Origin: Comamonas thiooxydans
Lineage (GTDB): Bacteria; Pseudomonadota; Gammaproteobacteria; Burkholderiales; Burkholderiaceae_C
Direction: 5' to 3'
Assembly: GCF_000964545.1 (NCBI RefSeq)
Contig: NZ_BBVD01000001.1
Span: 62,001 to 126,000, forward strand
DNA: 64,000 bases
How positions within the stretch are numbered: position 1 is the first letter of the stretch; every line of letters begins with the position of its first letter. A model generated the notes under the pieces. It was not told the DNA's origin and did not search any database. It saw only the letters and a list, made by a program, of their open reading frames with translations. Both the position numbers and the translations under genes were made by a program. Below, piece by piece: positions 7,707 to 15,579 of this stretch.

Positions 7707-8687
7707 CTAGTTCAGCAGACTCGAAGACTGCACGCCTGCCCTGAACTGCGCCGGCGTCTGCCCCGTGTGCTGCTTGAACAGGCGGCTCAGATGCGCGCCG
7801 CTGGCAAAGCCGCTGGCCAGCGCCAGCTCGGTCAGGGTGCAGTGGCGATTGGCAGGACTGAGCAGTTCGCGCTGGAACAGGGCCACGCGCTCGGCCCAGA
7901 TATGCTGGCTGATGGACAAGCTCTCATCGGCAAAGGCGTTGTAGAGATGACGCTTGCTGCAGTTGAGCGCTGCGGCTACGGCATCCACGCTCAGGGCAGG
8001 ATCGCGCAGATGCTGGCGCACATAGGCCTTGATGCGGCCCTGCAGCAGCTCGCTGGCGCTCAGCGAGGCCGCGCGGCCGCAGGCATCGAGCAGGGACAGC
8101 TGGATCAACTGAAGCAGCGAATCCGTCACATGCTGGGCCAGTCCCTGGCCCATGGCCCGACATTCGGCAAAAGTGCCGCGCATCATGTCCAGCGCAATGC
8201 GGGATACGCCTTCGCTGCCGCCCACATAGCGCCCCATGAGGGCGTCGATGGCGCGGCCATGGTCTTCGAAGCGGCTTTTGGGCAAGGTGATGATCAGATG
8301 CTCGCACCACTCGGGGTTGAGCACCTCGTACTCCTGCGTGGTGTCATAGATCAGCCACTGGCCGCTGCGCGCCACGGCTTCGCGCCCGTTCTGGCAGACG
8401 CGGGCCTCGCCATGCCAGGGGGCCACGATCTTGAGAAAGTCGGTGCTGTGGCGTGCCATGCTGGCCGAAGTGCGCCGCACGCGATGGCGGCTGGCCTCGA
8501 TCCGGGTCATGCCCACCGGCCCCAGCTCCAGGGTTCCCAGCCGCGCCGAGAAATGCTGATCGCCATAGACATCGCTCTCCAGTCCATAGAGCGTGGACAT
8601 CCAGTGCTGCCAGGCGCCCACGGCTTGGGCACCTTGCATCTCGGTCATCTTCTCGGTCACTTGGTAGGCAGGAATGTCTGGCCGCAT
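7707..8687 (-). CDS. AraC-family transcriptional activator, divergent from liv operon
   Basis: The 326-residue protein is a paralogue of the regulator at 2083-3033, with the same N-terminal AraC_binding_2-type domain and C-terminal double helix-turn-helix (GFASGAHLSRLFKQHTGQTP). The start at 8687 is chosen because AGGAG lies six bases upstream; two upstream in-frame starts are possible. It is divergent from livK, and the spacer carries three CACAGACA half-sites and a promoter core shared with the pch promoter. It probably activates the transporter/dehydrogenase operon, and cross-regulation with the first regulator is plausible. Confidence 0.85.
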   Translation of the reverse strand: MRPDIPAYQVTEKMTEMQGAQAVGAWQHWMSTLYGLESDVYGDQHFSARLGTLELGPVGMTRIEASRHRVRRTSASMARHSTDFLKIVAPWHGEARVCQNGREAVARSGQWLIYDTTQEYEVLNPEWCEHLIITLPKSRFEDHGRAIDALMGRYVGGSEGVSRIALDMMRGTFAECRAMGQGLAQHVTDSLLQLIQLSLLDACGRAASLSASELLQGRIKAYVRQHLRDPALSVDAVAAALNCSKRHLYNAFADESLSISQHIWAERVALFQRELLSPANRHCTLTELALASGFASGAHLSRLFKQHTGQTPAQFRAGVQSSSLLN

Positions 8688-8786
8688 CTGGGCTCCTGAA
8701 GAAGTAACAGGATGCTTCATTATCCATAGCAATCCAGACCAGGGGCCGGGCAAAACCGGCGCCTCGCAGGGAAATCAGTGTTTACC

Positions 8787-8860
8787 CACAGACACTTGCA
8801 TGCACAGACAAGACGCAGTGCACGCACAGACAAGCCCCTTGCGCCGCGATTTCCTACGAT
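8787..8860 (+). promoter_or_regulatory. Activator-type promoter of the liv operon
   Basis: CACAGACA occurs at 8787, 8803 and 8825. The longer direct repeat GCACAGACAAG occurs at 8802-8812 and 8824-8834, 22 bases apart (two helical turns), a usual spacing for AraC-type operators. The core GTGCAC (8818-8823), CTTGC (8838-8842) and TTTCCTACGAT (8850-8860) matches the pch promoter with the same 14- and 7-base spacings. TACGAT at 8855 is the likely -10 box, about 47 bases before the livK start. Confidence 0.65.
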
Positions 8861-8901
8861 GGCCGAAAACCCGGACACCCGTCCATCAAAAGGAGACAAA
8901 C

Positions 8902-10125
8902 ATGACATTCGCCGACAAGCGTTTTGTTCTCAAAAGCCTGGTCGCAGCCACGGCCCTGGCGGGCCTGTGCGGCCAGGCCCTGGCCCAGGAAGCGCCCAAG
9001 TCCATCCGTATCGGCTGGGCAATTGCCAAGACCGGCGTCAACGCGGGCGGTACTTCCGTGACCACGGCGCCCAACTACAAGCTCTGGGTCAAGGAGATCA
9101 ACGACGCCGGCGGCATCATGCTCAAGGCCTACAACAAGCGCGTGCCCATCGAGGTCATCGAATACGACGACCGCTCCAGCACCGAGGAGGCCGTGCGCGC
9201 CACCGAGCGCCTGATCACCCAAGACAAGGTGGACTTCGTGCTGCCGCCCTGGGGCACGGGCTCCAACCTGGCCGTCGGTCCGACCTACGAAAAACACAAA
9301 TACCCGCTGCTGGCCGCCACCTCGGTGACCGACAAGGCCCCCGATCTGGCCAAGCGCTGGAAGCATGCCTTCTTCTTCCTGGGCACGGGCGGCGAATATG
9401 CCGAGGGCCTGGTCGCCATGCTGGAAAAGGCCAAGAAAGACGGCAAGATCAACAACAAGATCGCCATGATCAACATCGCCGACGGCTTTGGCGTGGAGCT
9501 GGCCAATGCCACGCGCAAGGCCGCCAAGCAGCATGGCTTCGAGCTGGTCTACGACAAGAGCTACCCGATCGGCACGCAGGACATGACGCCCGTCATCAAC
9601 GAGGCCAAGGGCAAGGGTGCCGACACCTTCGTGGCCTACTCCTATCCGCCCGACACCATGCTGATCAACGAGCAGGCCAGGACGCTGGGCCTGGCTCCCA
9701 AGGTGCTTTTCACCGGCGTGGGCACGCAGTTCCCCATGTTCAAGGGCAAGTTCGGCGCAGCGGCCGAAGGCGTGATGGCGCCGGGCGGCATCGATGCCGG
9801 CAACCCGCAGATGCAGGCCTATCTGAAGCGCTTCAAGGAAGTGACCGGCCAGGAGTCGGACCGCTTTGCCAGCCCCATCGTCTATACCTCGCTGCAGATG
9901 CTGCAGCAGGCCATCGAGCGCGTGGGCAAGATTGACCGCGCCGCCGTGACCCAGGAGCTCAAGAGCGGCAGCTTCGAGACCGTGCTCGGCCCCGTCAAGC
10001 TTGAAGGCCAGATGCTGACCAAGCTCTGGCATGTGGGCCAGTGGCAGAACGGCGAGTTCAATGCGATTGCACCGACCAACCGGGCGGGGGTCAAACCTGC
10101 GGTGATACCGCGGGTCACCCCCTGA
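8902..10125 (+). CDS. livK: ABC transporter periplasmic binding protein, LivK/HAAT type
   Basis: This 407-residue protein has a Sec signal peptide (cleavage near ALAQ, about residue 26) and a type I periplasmic binding fold starting IRIGWAIAKTG. It is the ligand receptor for the permease encoded downstream. The start MTFADKRF is preceded by AAAGGAG. Relatives bind branched-chain amino acids, amides or small aromatics. Placement between an AraC-type regulator and an aromatic-type aldehyde dehydrogenase suggests an aromatic ligand, which is inference. The stop codon lies inside a family 1 palindromic repeat, so the last residues (VTP) come from the repeat sequence. Confidence 0.88.
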   Translation: MTFADKRFVLKSLVAATALAGLCGQALAQEAPKSIRIGWAIAKTGVNAGGTSVTTAPNYKLWVKEINDAGGIMLKAYNKRVPIEVIEYDDRSSTEEAVRATERLITQDKVDFVLPPWGTGSNLAVGPTYEKHKYPLLAATSVTDKAPDLAKRWKHAFFFLGTGGEYAEGLVAMLEKAKKDGKINNKIAMINIADGFGVELANATRKAAKQHGFELVYDKSYPIGTQDMTPVINEAKGKGADTFVAYSYPPDTMLINEQARTLGLAPKVLFTGVGTQFPMFKGKFGAAAEGVMAPGGIDAGNPQMQAYLKRFKEVTGQESDRFASPIVYTSLQMLQQAIERVGKIDRAAVTQELKSGSFETVLGPVKLEGQMLTKLWHVGQWQNGEFNAIAPTNRAGVKPAVIPRVTP

Positions 10126-10230
10126 GGCGCTGCGCCCCTTCCCCCTCTCTCTACGCGCTTCGCGCTATGGGAGGGGGACGACAGCCTCGGTGCGGGGCTG
10201 CCCTTCCTCGCTGTCCCGTTGCTGGGGCAT
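10119..10230. repeat. Palindromic intergenic repeat, family 1, copy 2
   Basis: Begins ACCCCCTGAGGCGC, where TGA is the livK stop codon, and continues with CTTCCCCCTCTC, GGGAGGGGGACGACAGC and CTGTCC. It lies inside the liv operon and could lower transcription of, or stabilise the mRNA upstream of, the permease genes. Confidence 0.75.
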
Positions 10231-10352
10231 GCCTATTCCAGCATTCGCCCAGCTCCGCAAGAACTATCAAAACAAGAGCTGGTTGCGCATGTCTCGCTTT
10301 CACTTTGCGTTGATTTCATAACAAGAACAATGAATCACCAGCGGTATACGCT

Positions 10353-11228
10353 ATGAATTTAATAGACATCCTTCTTGCTGGCGCCATGCTGGGCGGGCTC
10401 TACGGCCTGGTGGCCATGGGGCTGACGCTGCAGTATGGCGTGGCGCGCATCATGAATCTCTCGTATGGGGAGTTTCTGATTGCACCGGCCTTTCTGGCCT
10501 TTTTTGCGGTGAGCAGCTGGGGTATTTCACCGCTGCTTCTGGTGCTGCTGGTGGTGCCGCTGGGCTTTGCCATCCAGTGGCTGATCTATCAGCTGCTGCT
10601 GACCCCGCTGGTGCGCCGCGCCAAGGGCGGGCCCGCGCTGGAGGTGGATTCGATTCTGGCCACCTTCGGCATGCTGTTCGTCGTGCAGGGCATCATGCTG
10701 GTGATGTTCGGCGGCGACTATCACAGCTACAGCTATCTGTCCGAACCCGTGGAGATCCTGGGCAGCAAGGTCGCCGCCAACCGTCTGCTGGTGCTGGGCT
10801 TTGCGATCGTGCTGGGGGGCAGCCTGTACCTGCTGCTGACGCGCACCCGCGCCGGCGCCGTGGTGCGCGCCGTGTCCGTGGCACCGCAGTTCGCACCTCT
10901 GGTCGGCATCAATGTGCGCAGCACGGCGGCCCTGGCCTACGGTCTGGGCGGCGCGCTGGTGGCGGTCTGCGGCGTGCTGGTCAGCATGTTTCTGCCCTTC
11001 TCGGCCGGCATGGGCACCATGTTTGCGATGAAGGCGCTGATCGTCGTCATCATGGGCGGCGTGGGCAATCTCATGGGTTGCCTGGTGGCCGGCATGCTGC
11101 TGGGCTTTGCCGAAACGCTGGTGGCCTCCTTTGTCGACCCCGGCCTGACGCTGGCCGTCAACTACGCGGTGTTCCTGCTGGTGCTGCTGTTCAAGCCCAC
11201 AGGATTGTTCGGGAGGGCCGCACGATGA
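10353..11228 (+). CDS. livH: Branched-chain amino-acid-type ABC transporter permease LivH
   Basis: This 291-residue inner-membrane protein has about eight hydrophobic segments and matches LivH permeases (LDILLAGAMLGGLYGLVAMGL at the start, GGVGNLMGCLVAGMLLG near the end). It pairs with LivM to form the transport channel. The ribosome binding site before ATG 10353 is poor, and the gene follows a 227-base gap with a repeat, so it may be expressed at a lower level than livK. It overlaps livM by four bases (ATGA). Confidence 0.9.
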   Translation: MNLIDILLAGAMLGGLYGLVAMGLTLQYGVARIMNLSYGEFLIAPAFLAFFAVSSWGISPLLLVLLVVPLGFAIQWLIYQLLLTPLVRRAKGGPALEVDSILATFGMLFVVQGIMLVMFGGDYHSYSYLSEPVEILGSKVAANRLLVLGFAIVLGGSLYLLLTRTRAGAVVRAVSVAPQFAPLVGINVRSTAALAYGLGGALVAVCGVLVSMFLPFSAGMGTMFAMKALIVVIMGGVGNLMGCLVAGMLLGFAETLVASFVDPGLTLAVNYAVFLLVLLFKPTGLFGRAAR

Positions 11229-12172
11229 ATCAGCATCGCAAGGAAATCCTGATCTGGGCCGTCAGCGCCGCCGCCCTGCTGGGCCTGGCACTGCTGCCGC
11301 GCTGGCTGACGGACGAGTACTACCTCTCGCTCATGATCAGCATCCTGATGTACTGCGTGCTGGCCACGGCCTGGGCGCTGTTCTCTGGACCGACGCGCTA
11401 TATCTCGCTGGCCACCGTCGCCTTCTTCGGCATGGGCGCCTATGTCACCGCCGTGTTCGGCGAGTCCCTGCCCTGGGCCGCCGTGCTGGGCATTGCGGCC
11501 GGCGTGGGCCTGATCATGGCCTTGATCGTGGGTCTGTCCACGCTGCGGCTGTCGGGCGTGTACTTCGTGATCTTCAGCTTCGGCCTGGCCGAGCTGGTCA
11601 AGCAGCTCGTCACCTGGAGGGAAGTCAACATCACCAAGGACCTGGGCCGCTATGTGTTCGTGGAGATCACCCAGCTCGATATCTACTGGCAGCTGCTGGC
11701 CATGCTGGCCCTGGTGCTGGCGCTGCGCGCCCTCATCAATCGCTCGCGCCTGGGTCTGGCCCTGCGCGTGATCGGCGAGGACGAGACCGTGGCCACCCAT
11801 GTGGGCATCAACACCACCACGGCCAAGCTGCTGCTGTTCGCCGTCAGCGCCGTGTTCATCACCGTCACGGGCGCCATCATGGCTCCGCGCTGGACCTATA
11901 TCGACCCCAGCATTGCCTTTGCTACCGCCGTCTCGTTCCAAACCCTGATCATGGCCTTGCTCGGCGGTGCCGGCGCGCTGCTCGGCCCGATTCTGGGGGC
12001 CGTGCCGCTGGTGCTGCTGTTCGAGTACCTGGGTGCCAACTTCCCCAACCATTTCTCGATTCTGCTGGGCCTGGTGTTCATCGTGATCGTGTACTTCATT
12101 CCCCAGGGCCTGTCTGGCGTGCTGGCCAGGCTGCTGGGCAGGAATTCGGCCAGCAAGGGAGACCAGCCATGA
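11225..12172 (+). CDS. livM: Branched-chain amino-acid-type ABC transporter permease LivM
   Basis: This 315-residue membrane protein begins MNQHRKEILIWAVS and carries the LivM blocks LSGVYFVIFSFGLAEL and RVIGEDETVATHVGIN. It forms the heteromeric membrane channel with LivH. It starts within the livH stop (ATGA) and ends in an ATGA overlap with livG, so translation is probably coupled through the operon. Confidence 0.9.
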   Translation: MNQHRKEILIWAVSAAALLGLALLPRWLTDEYYLSLMISILMYCVLATAWALFSGPTRYISLATVAFFGMGAYVTAVFGESLPWAAVLGIAAGVGLIMALIVGLSTLRLSGVYFVIFSFGLAELVKQLVTWREVNITKDLGRYVFVEITQLDIYWQLLAMLALVLALRALINRSRLGLALRVIGEDETVATHVGINTTTAKLLLFAVSAVFITVTGAIMAPRWTYIDPSIAFATAVSFQTLIMALLGGAGALLGPILGAVPLVLLFEYLGANFPNHFSILLGLVFIVIVYFIPQGLSGVLARLLGRNSASKGDQP

Positions 12173-12939
12173 AGACCGCCACCCTGCTTTCCGTGCGCAG
12201 CGCCACCAAACGCTTCGGCGGCCTGGTGGCCGTCAACGCACTGAGCTTTGACGTCTACCCGGGCGAGGTCGTGGGCCTGCTCGGCCCCAATGGCTCGGGC
12301 AAGACCACGGCCATGAATCTGATCTCGGGCGCCCTGCCCGTCAACGGCGGCGAGATCGTATTCAACGGCAAGCCCATCCACCCGCTCAAAAGCCACCAGA
12401 TCGCCCGCCTGGGCGTGGCACGCACCTTCCAGTTGGTCAAGGTGCTGGGCTCCATGAGCTGCAGCGACAACGTCATTGCCGGCATGGCCTTCAAACCCCG
12501 ACCACTGTTTGGCAAACCTGCTGCTGCGCGTGCCCTGCAACTGCTCAATCAGGTGGGTCTGGCCGAATTTGCGAATGCTCCTGCAGGCGAGCTCACCTAT
12601 ATCAACCAGAAGCGCCTGGAGCTGGCCCGCGCGCTGGCGCTGGAGCCGCAGATCCTGCTGCTCGACGAATGGCTGGCAGGCCTGAACCCCACGGAGCTGC
12701 AGCAGGGCATTGCGCTGATCCGGCAGCTGCAGGCCACGGGGCTGACGATTCTCATGGTCGAACATGTGATGGACGCCGTACACGCGCTGTGCAGCCGCTG
12801 CGTGGTGATGAACGCGGGCACAAAAATAGCCGACGGCCCCACGGCCCAGGTGCTCAAAGAGCCCGAGGTGGTGCGTGCCTATCTGGGGGAAGATGTGAGT
12901 GCAGATGAAGACCGGTCAGCGGAGGTTCGCCATGCTTGA
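12169..12939 (+). CDS. livG: ABC transporter ATP-binding protein LivG
   Basis: This 256-residue ATPase shows Walker A (GPNGSGKTT), Walker B (ILLLDE) and the H-loop (MVEHVMD). The region that usually reads LSYGQQRRLE is LTYINQKRLE here, and the residue after DE is Trp instead of the usual Pro, so the signature region is atypical though the rest is conserved. It energises LivHM together with LivF. It overlaps livM by four bases and livF by eight. Confidence 0.88.
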   Translation: MKTATLLSVRSATKRFGGLVAVNALSFDVYPGEVVGLLGPNGSGKTTAMNLISGALPVNGGEIVFNGKPIHPLKSHQIARLGVARTFQLVKVLGSMSCSDNVIAGMAFKPRPLFGKPAAARALQLLNQVGLAEFANAPAGELTYINQKRLELARALALEPQILLLDEWLAGLNPTELQQGIALIRQLQATGLTILMVEHVMDAVHALCSRCVVMNAGTKIADGPTAQVLKEPEVVRAYLGEDVSADEDRSAEVRHA

Positions 12940-13645
12940 AGTGCGCAATATCTCGGTGAGCTACGGCAAGCATGAGGCGCTGCACCAGGTCAGCCTCCAG
13001 GTGCGGCCCGGCGAGCTGGTCGTCATGCTGGGCGCCAACGGAGCGGGCAAGTCCAGCCTGCTCAAGGCGCTAGGCGGCATGGTCACGCCCCAGGCCGGCG
13101 CCAGCGCCCAGCTGGCGGGCCAGGAGCTGATGCAGCTGCCCCAGCATGCCATCGTGCAAGCCGGCCTGGCCCTGGTGCCCGAGGGGCGCGGCGTGTTCGG
13201 CGATCTCAGCGTCAAGGAAAACCTGCTGCTGGGAGCCCAGCCCCGGCGCGCGCGCGCCAACGAGGCCAGCAATCTGGAGCAGGTCTTCGCCCTCTTTCCC
13301 AAGCTGCGCGACCGTCTGCCCCAGGCCGTGCGCACCATGAGCGGCGGCGAGCAGCAGATGGTGGCCGTGGGCCGCGCGCTAATGAGCCAACCCGATATCC
13401 TGCTGCTGGACGAGCCTTCGCTGGGCCTGTCACCGCTGATGTGCAAAGAGCTGTTCGCAGCCCTGGCGCGCATCAAAACGCTGGGCATGGGCGTGCTGCT
13501 GGTGGAGCAGAACGCGCGCCAGAGCCTGGCGATTGCCGACCGTGGTTACTTGCTGGAAACCGGGCGCATCGTGGGCGAAGGCTCGGCCGCAGAACTCAGC
13601 AGCAGCCCCGCCGTGCGCCGCGCTTATTTAGGCGGTGAACATTGA
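12932..13645 (+). CDS. livF: ABC transporter ATP-binding protein LivF
   Basis: This 237-residue ATPase begins MLEVRNISVSYGKHEAL and shows Walker A (GANGAGKSS), signature MSGGEQQ, Walker B (ILLLDEPS) and H-loop (LVEQNA). The start at 12932 is chosen because GGAGG precedes it; an in-frame ATG at 12899 would extend the protein by 11 residues without family support. It is the second ATPase of the importer and overlaps the end of livG. Confidence 0.9.
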   Translation: MLEVRNISVSYGKHEALHQVSLQVRPGELVVMLGANGAGKSSLLKALGGMVTPQAGASAQLAGQELMQLPQHAIVQAGLALVPEGRGVFGDLSVKENLLLGAQPRRARANEASNLEQVFALFPKLRDRLPQAVRTMSGGEQQMVAVGRALMSQPDILLLDEPSLGLSPLMCKELFAALARIKTLGMGVLLVEQNARQSLAIADRGYLLETGRIVGEGSAAELSSSPAVRRAYLGGEH

Positions 13646-13656
13646 GATGAATCCCG

Positions 13657-13770
13657 CTGAGCGGCCTTGCCGCTTCCCCGGAGGGGGACGGTGCCATCGC
13701 TGGGGCAGCCCACGCTGGGGCAGCCCATGCTGCGGGGCGGCTGGGCCGCCTAGGCCCTTGCTCGGCACCC
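13657..13770. repeat. Palindromic intergenic repeat, family 1, copy 3 (degenerate)
   Basis: CCGCTGAGCGGCCTTGCCGCTTCCCC, GGAGGGGGACGG and GGCGGCTGGGCCGCCTAGGC are recognisable parts of the family 1 repeat. Within it a 15-base unit beginning CTGGGGCAGCCCA is tandemly doubled (13700-13729). It lies between livF and the second dehydrogenase. Confidence 0.6.
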
Positions 13771-13851
13771 CTTTACCAGGCCGCACTTCATTGAAGGCCC
13801 TGAACAATTACCAGTCTTATCGACTGGCTCGACACTTAAAAGGAGACACAA

Positions 13852-15303
13852 ATGATCGAACAAAAAATGCTGATAGCCGGCCAGGAATGCGCAGCCGGCA
13901 ATGGCGCGACTTTTGAACGCAGGAACCCGCTGGATGGAAGCGTGGCCACGCGCGCCCCGGCAGCCACGACCGAGGACGCGATTCGCGCCTGCGATGCAGC
14001 GGCAGCAGCCTTCCCCGCCTGGTCGCAACTGGGGCCGAACGCCCGCCGCGCCATGCTGATGAAGGCCTCCCAGGCGCTGGAAGCCAAGGGCGAAGCGATT
14101 GCCGCGGCCATGGCCGCAGAAACCGGCGCCTCGGGCATCTGGGCCGGCTTCAATGTGCATCTGGCCGCCAGCATGCTGCTGGAAGCGGCTTCGCTGACCA
14201 CGCAGATCAATGGCGAGATCATTCCCTCCGACGTGCCCGGCAGCCTGGCCATGGCCGTGCGCCAGCCCGCCGGCGTGGTGCTGGGCATCGCGCCCTGGAA
14301 TGCCCCCGTGATCCTGGCCGTGCGCAGCATCTCCACGGCCCTGGCCTGCGGCAATACCGTGATCCTCAAGGGATCGGAACTCTGCCCCGCCACCCACGGC
14401 CTGATCATCGAGGCACTGCAGGACGCGGGCCTGCCCGCCGGCGTGGTGAACTTTGTGACCAATGCGCCCGCCGATGCGGGCAGCGTGGTCGAAGCCATCG
14501 TGGCCCACCCGGCCGTGCGCCGCGTGAGCTTTACCGGCTCCACACGTGTGGGCCGCATCATCGGCCAGACCTGCGCCAGACATCTCAAGCCCGCGCTGCT
14601 GGAGCTCGGCGGCAAGGCTCCCTTCCTGGTGCTCGACGATGCCGATATCGATGCGGCAGTGAACGCCGCCACCTTTGGTGCGTTTGCCAACTCGGGCCAG
14701 ATCTGCATGTCCACCGAGCGCTTTGTGGTGGACAACAAGGTGGCCGACGAGTTCATCGCCAAGTTTGCCGCCAGGGCCAGCAGCCTGCCGCTGGGCGACC
14801 CGCGCAAGGGCCCCGTGGTACTGGGCTCGGTGGTCGATCTGGCCACGGTGGAGCGCTGCAATGCCATGATCGACGACGCGCTGGCCAAGGGCGGAAAACT
14901 GGTCTGCGGCGGCAAGGCCGAGAGCACGCTGATGCCCGCCACGCTGATCGACCATGTGACGCCGGCGATGCGCATCTTCCACGAGGAGACCTTCGGCCCG
15001 GTCAAGGGCATCGTGCGCGTGAATGGCGAGGAAGAAGCCATTGCCACGGCCAATGACAACGAGTTCGGCCTGTCCTCCGCAGTCTTCACCCGGGATACGG
15101 CCCGCGGCTGGCGTGTGGCTGCGCGCATCGAGGCCGGCATCTGCCATATCAACGGCCCCACGGTGCATGACGAAGCTCAGATGCCGTTTGGCGGCGTCAA
15201 GGCCTCGGGCTATGGCCATTTCGGCGGCCAGCAGGGCATCAATGCCTTTACCGAGACACGCTGGATTACCATGCAGACTGAAGCACGCCACTATCCGTTC
15301 TAA
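13852..15303 (+). CDS. Second aromatic-type aldehyde dehydrogenase, pchA paralogue
   Basis: This 483-residue protein has the same length as PchA and nearly the same sequence through most blocks, with Asn150, Glu251 and Cys285 conserved. AAAAGGAGACACAA precedes its ATG, almost the same leader as that before livK. It follows livKHMGF in the same direction and is probably part of that operon. The pairing with an importer suggests it oxidises an aldehyde derived from the imported compound, perhaps again 4-hydroxybenzaldehyde. Together with the shared terminator and paralogous regulators it indicates duplication of a whole module. Its own substrate cannot be told from sequence. Confidence 0.88.
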   Translation: MIEQKMLIAGQECAAGNGATFERRNPLDGSVATRAPAATTEDAIRACDAAAAAFPAWSQLGPNARRAMLMKASQALEAKGEAIAAAMAAETGASGIWAGFNVHLAASMLLEAASLTTQINGEIIPSDVPGSLAMAVRQPAGVVLGIAPWNAPVILAVRSISTALACGNTVILKGSELCPATHGLIIEALQDAGLPAGVVNFVTNAPADAGSVVEAIVAHPAVRRVSFTGSTRVGRIIGQTCARHLKPALLELGGKAPFLVLDDADIDAAVNAATFGAFANSGQICMSTERFVVDNKVADEFIAKFAARASSLPLGDPRKGPVVLGSVVDLATVERCNAMIDDALAKGGKLVCGGKAESTLMPATLIDHVTPAMRIFHEETFGPVKGIVRVNGEEEAIATANDNEFGLSSAVFTRDTARGWRVAARIEAGICHINGPTVHDEAQMPFGGVKASGYGHFGGQQGINAFTETRWITMQTEARHYPF

Positions 15304-15305
15304 AG

Positions 15306-15412
15306 ACCCCCCTGAGCGGCTTTGCCTGGGCGGCCCCGCCGCTTCCCCCTCTCTGCTTCGCGGAGGGGGACGACAGCTTTGCTGCGCGGCGGCGCTTGCT
15401 TGCTGTCCCACA
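15306..15412. repeat. Palindromic intergenic repeat, family 1, copy 4
   Basis: CCCCCCTGAGCGGC, CCGCTTCCCCCTCTC and GGAGGGGGACGACAGC are followed by a tail to CTGTCC that is identical over more than 40 bases to the copy after pchF. It immediately follows the dehydrogenase stop codon. Confidence 0.8.
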
Positions 15413-15462
15413 CTTAGGTCACGCCCTAGTTAAAGCTCGCGCCCATCGCTACTGAAATTAAA

Positions 15463-15496
15463 AAAGCCACCTGATTTGAAAACGCCAGGTGGCTTT
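15463..15496. terminator. Terminator identical to the one after pchF
   Basis: AAAGCCACCTG (15463-15473) pairs with CAGGTGGCTTT (15486-15496), with the same loop as at 7590-7623 and a T-rich tail. It ends the liv/dehydrogenase operon. Confidence 0.88.
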
Positions 15497-15521
15497 CTTT
15501 TCCCTTCTCACTATCTAATCC

Positions 15522-15539
15522 ATAGCTGCTAGCGCTTGA
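15522..15539. repeat. Short intergenic repeat, family 2
   Basis: ATAGCTGCTAGCGCTTGA closely resembles the elements at 7660, 27692 and 42525. It sits just beyond the stop codon of the minus-strand DUF2076 gene. Confidence 0.45.
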
Positions 15540-15579
15540 TGGAAAAGGGCTTGAGCCTCAAAAATCTCAAAGCATGTAA

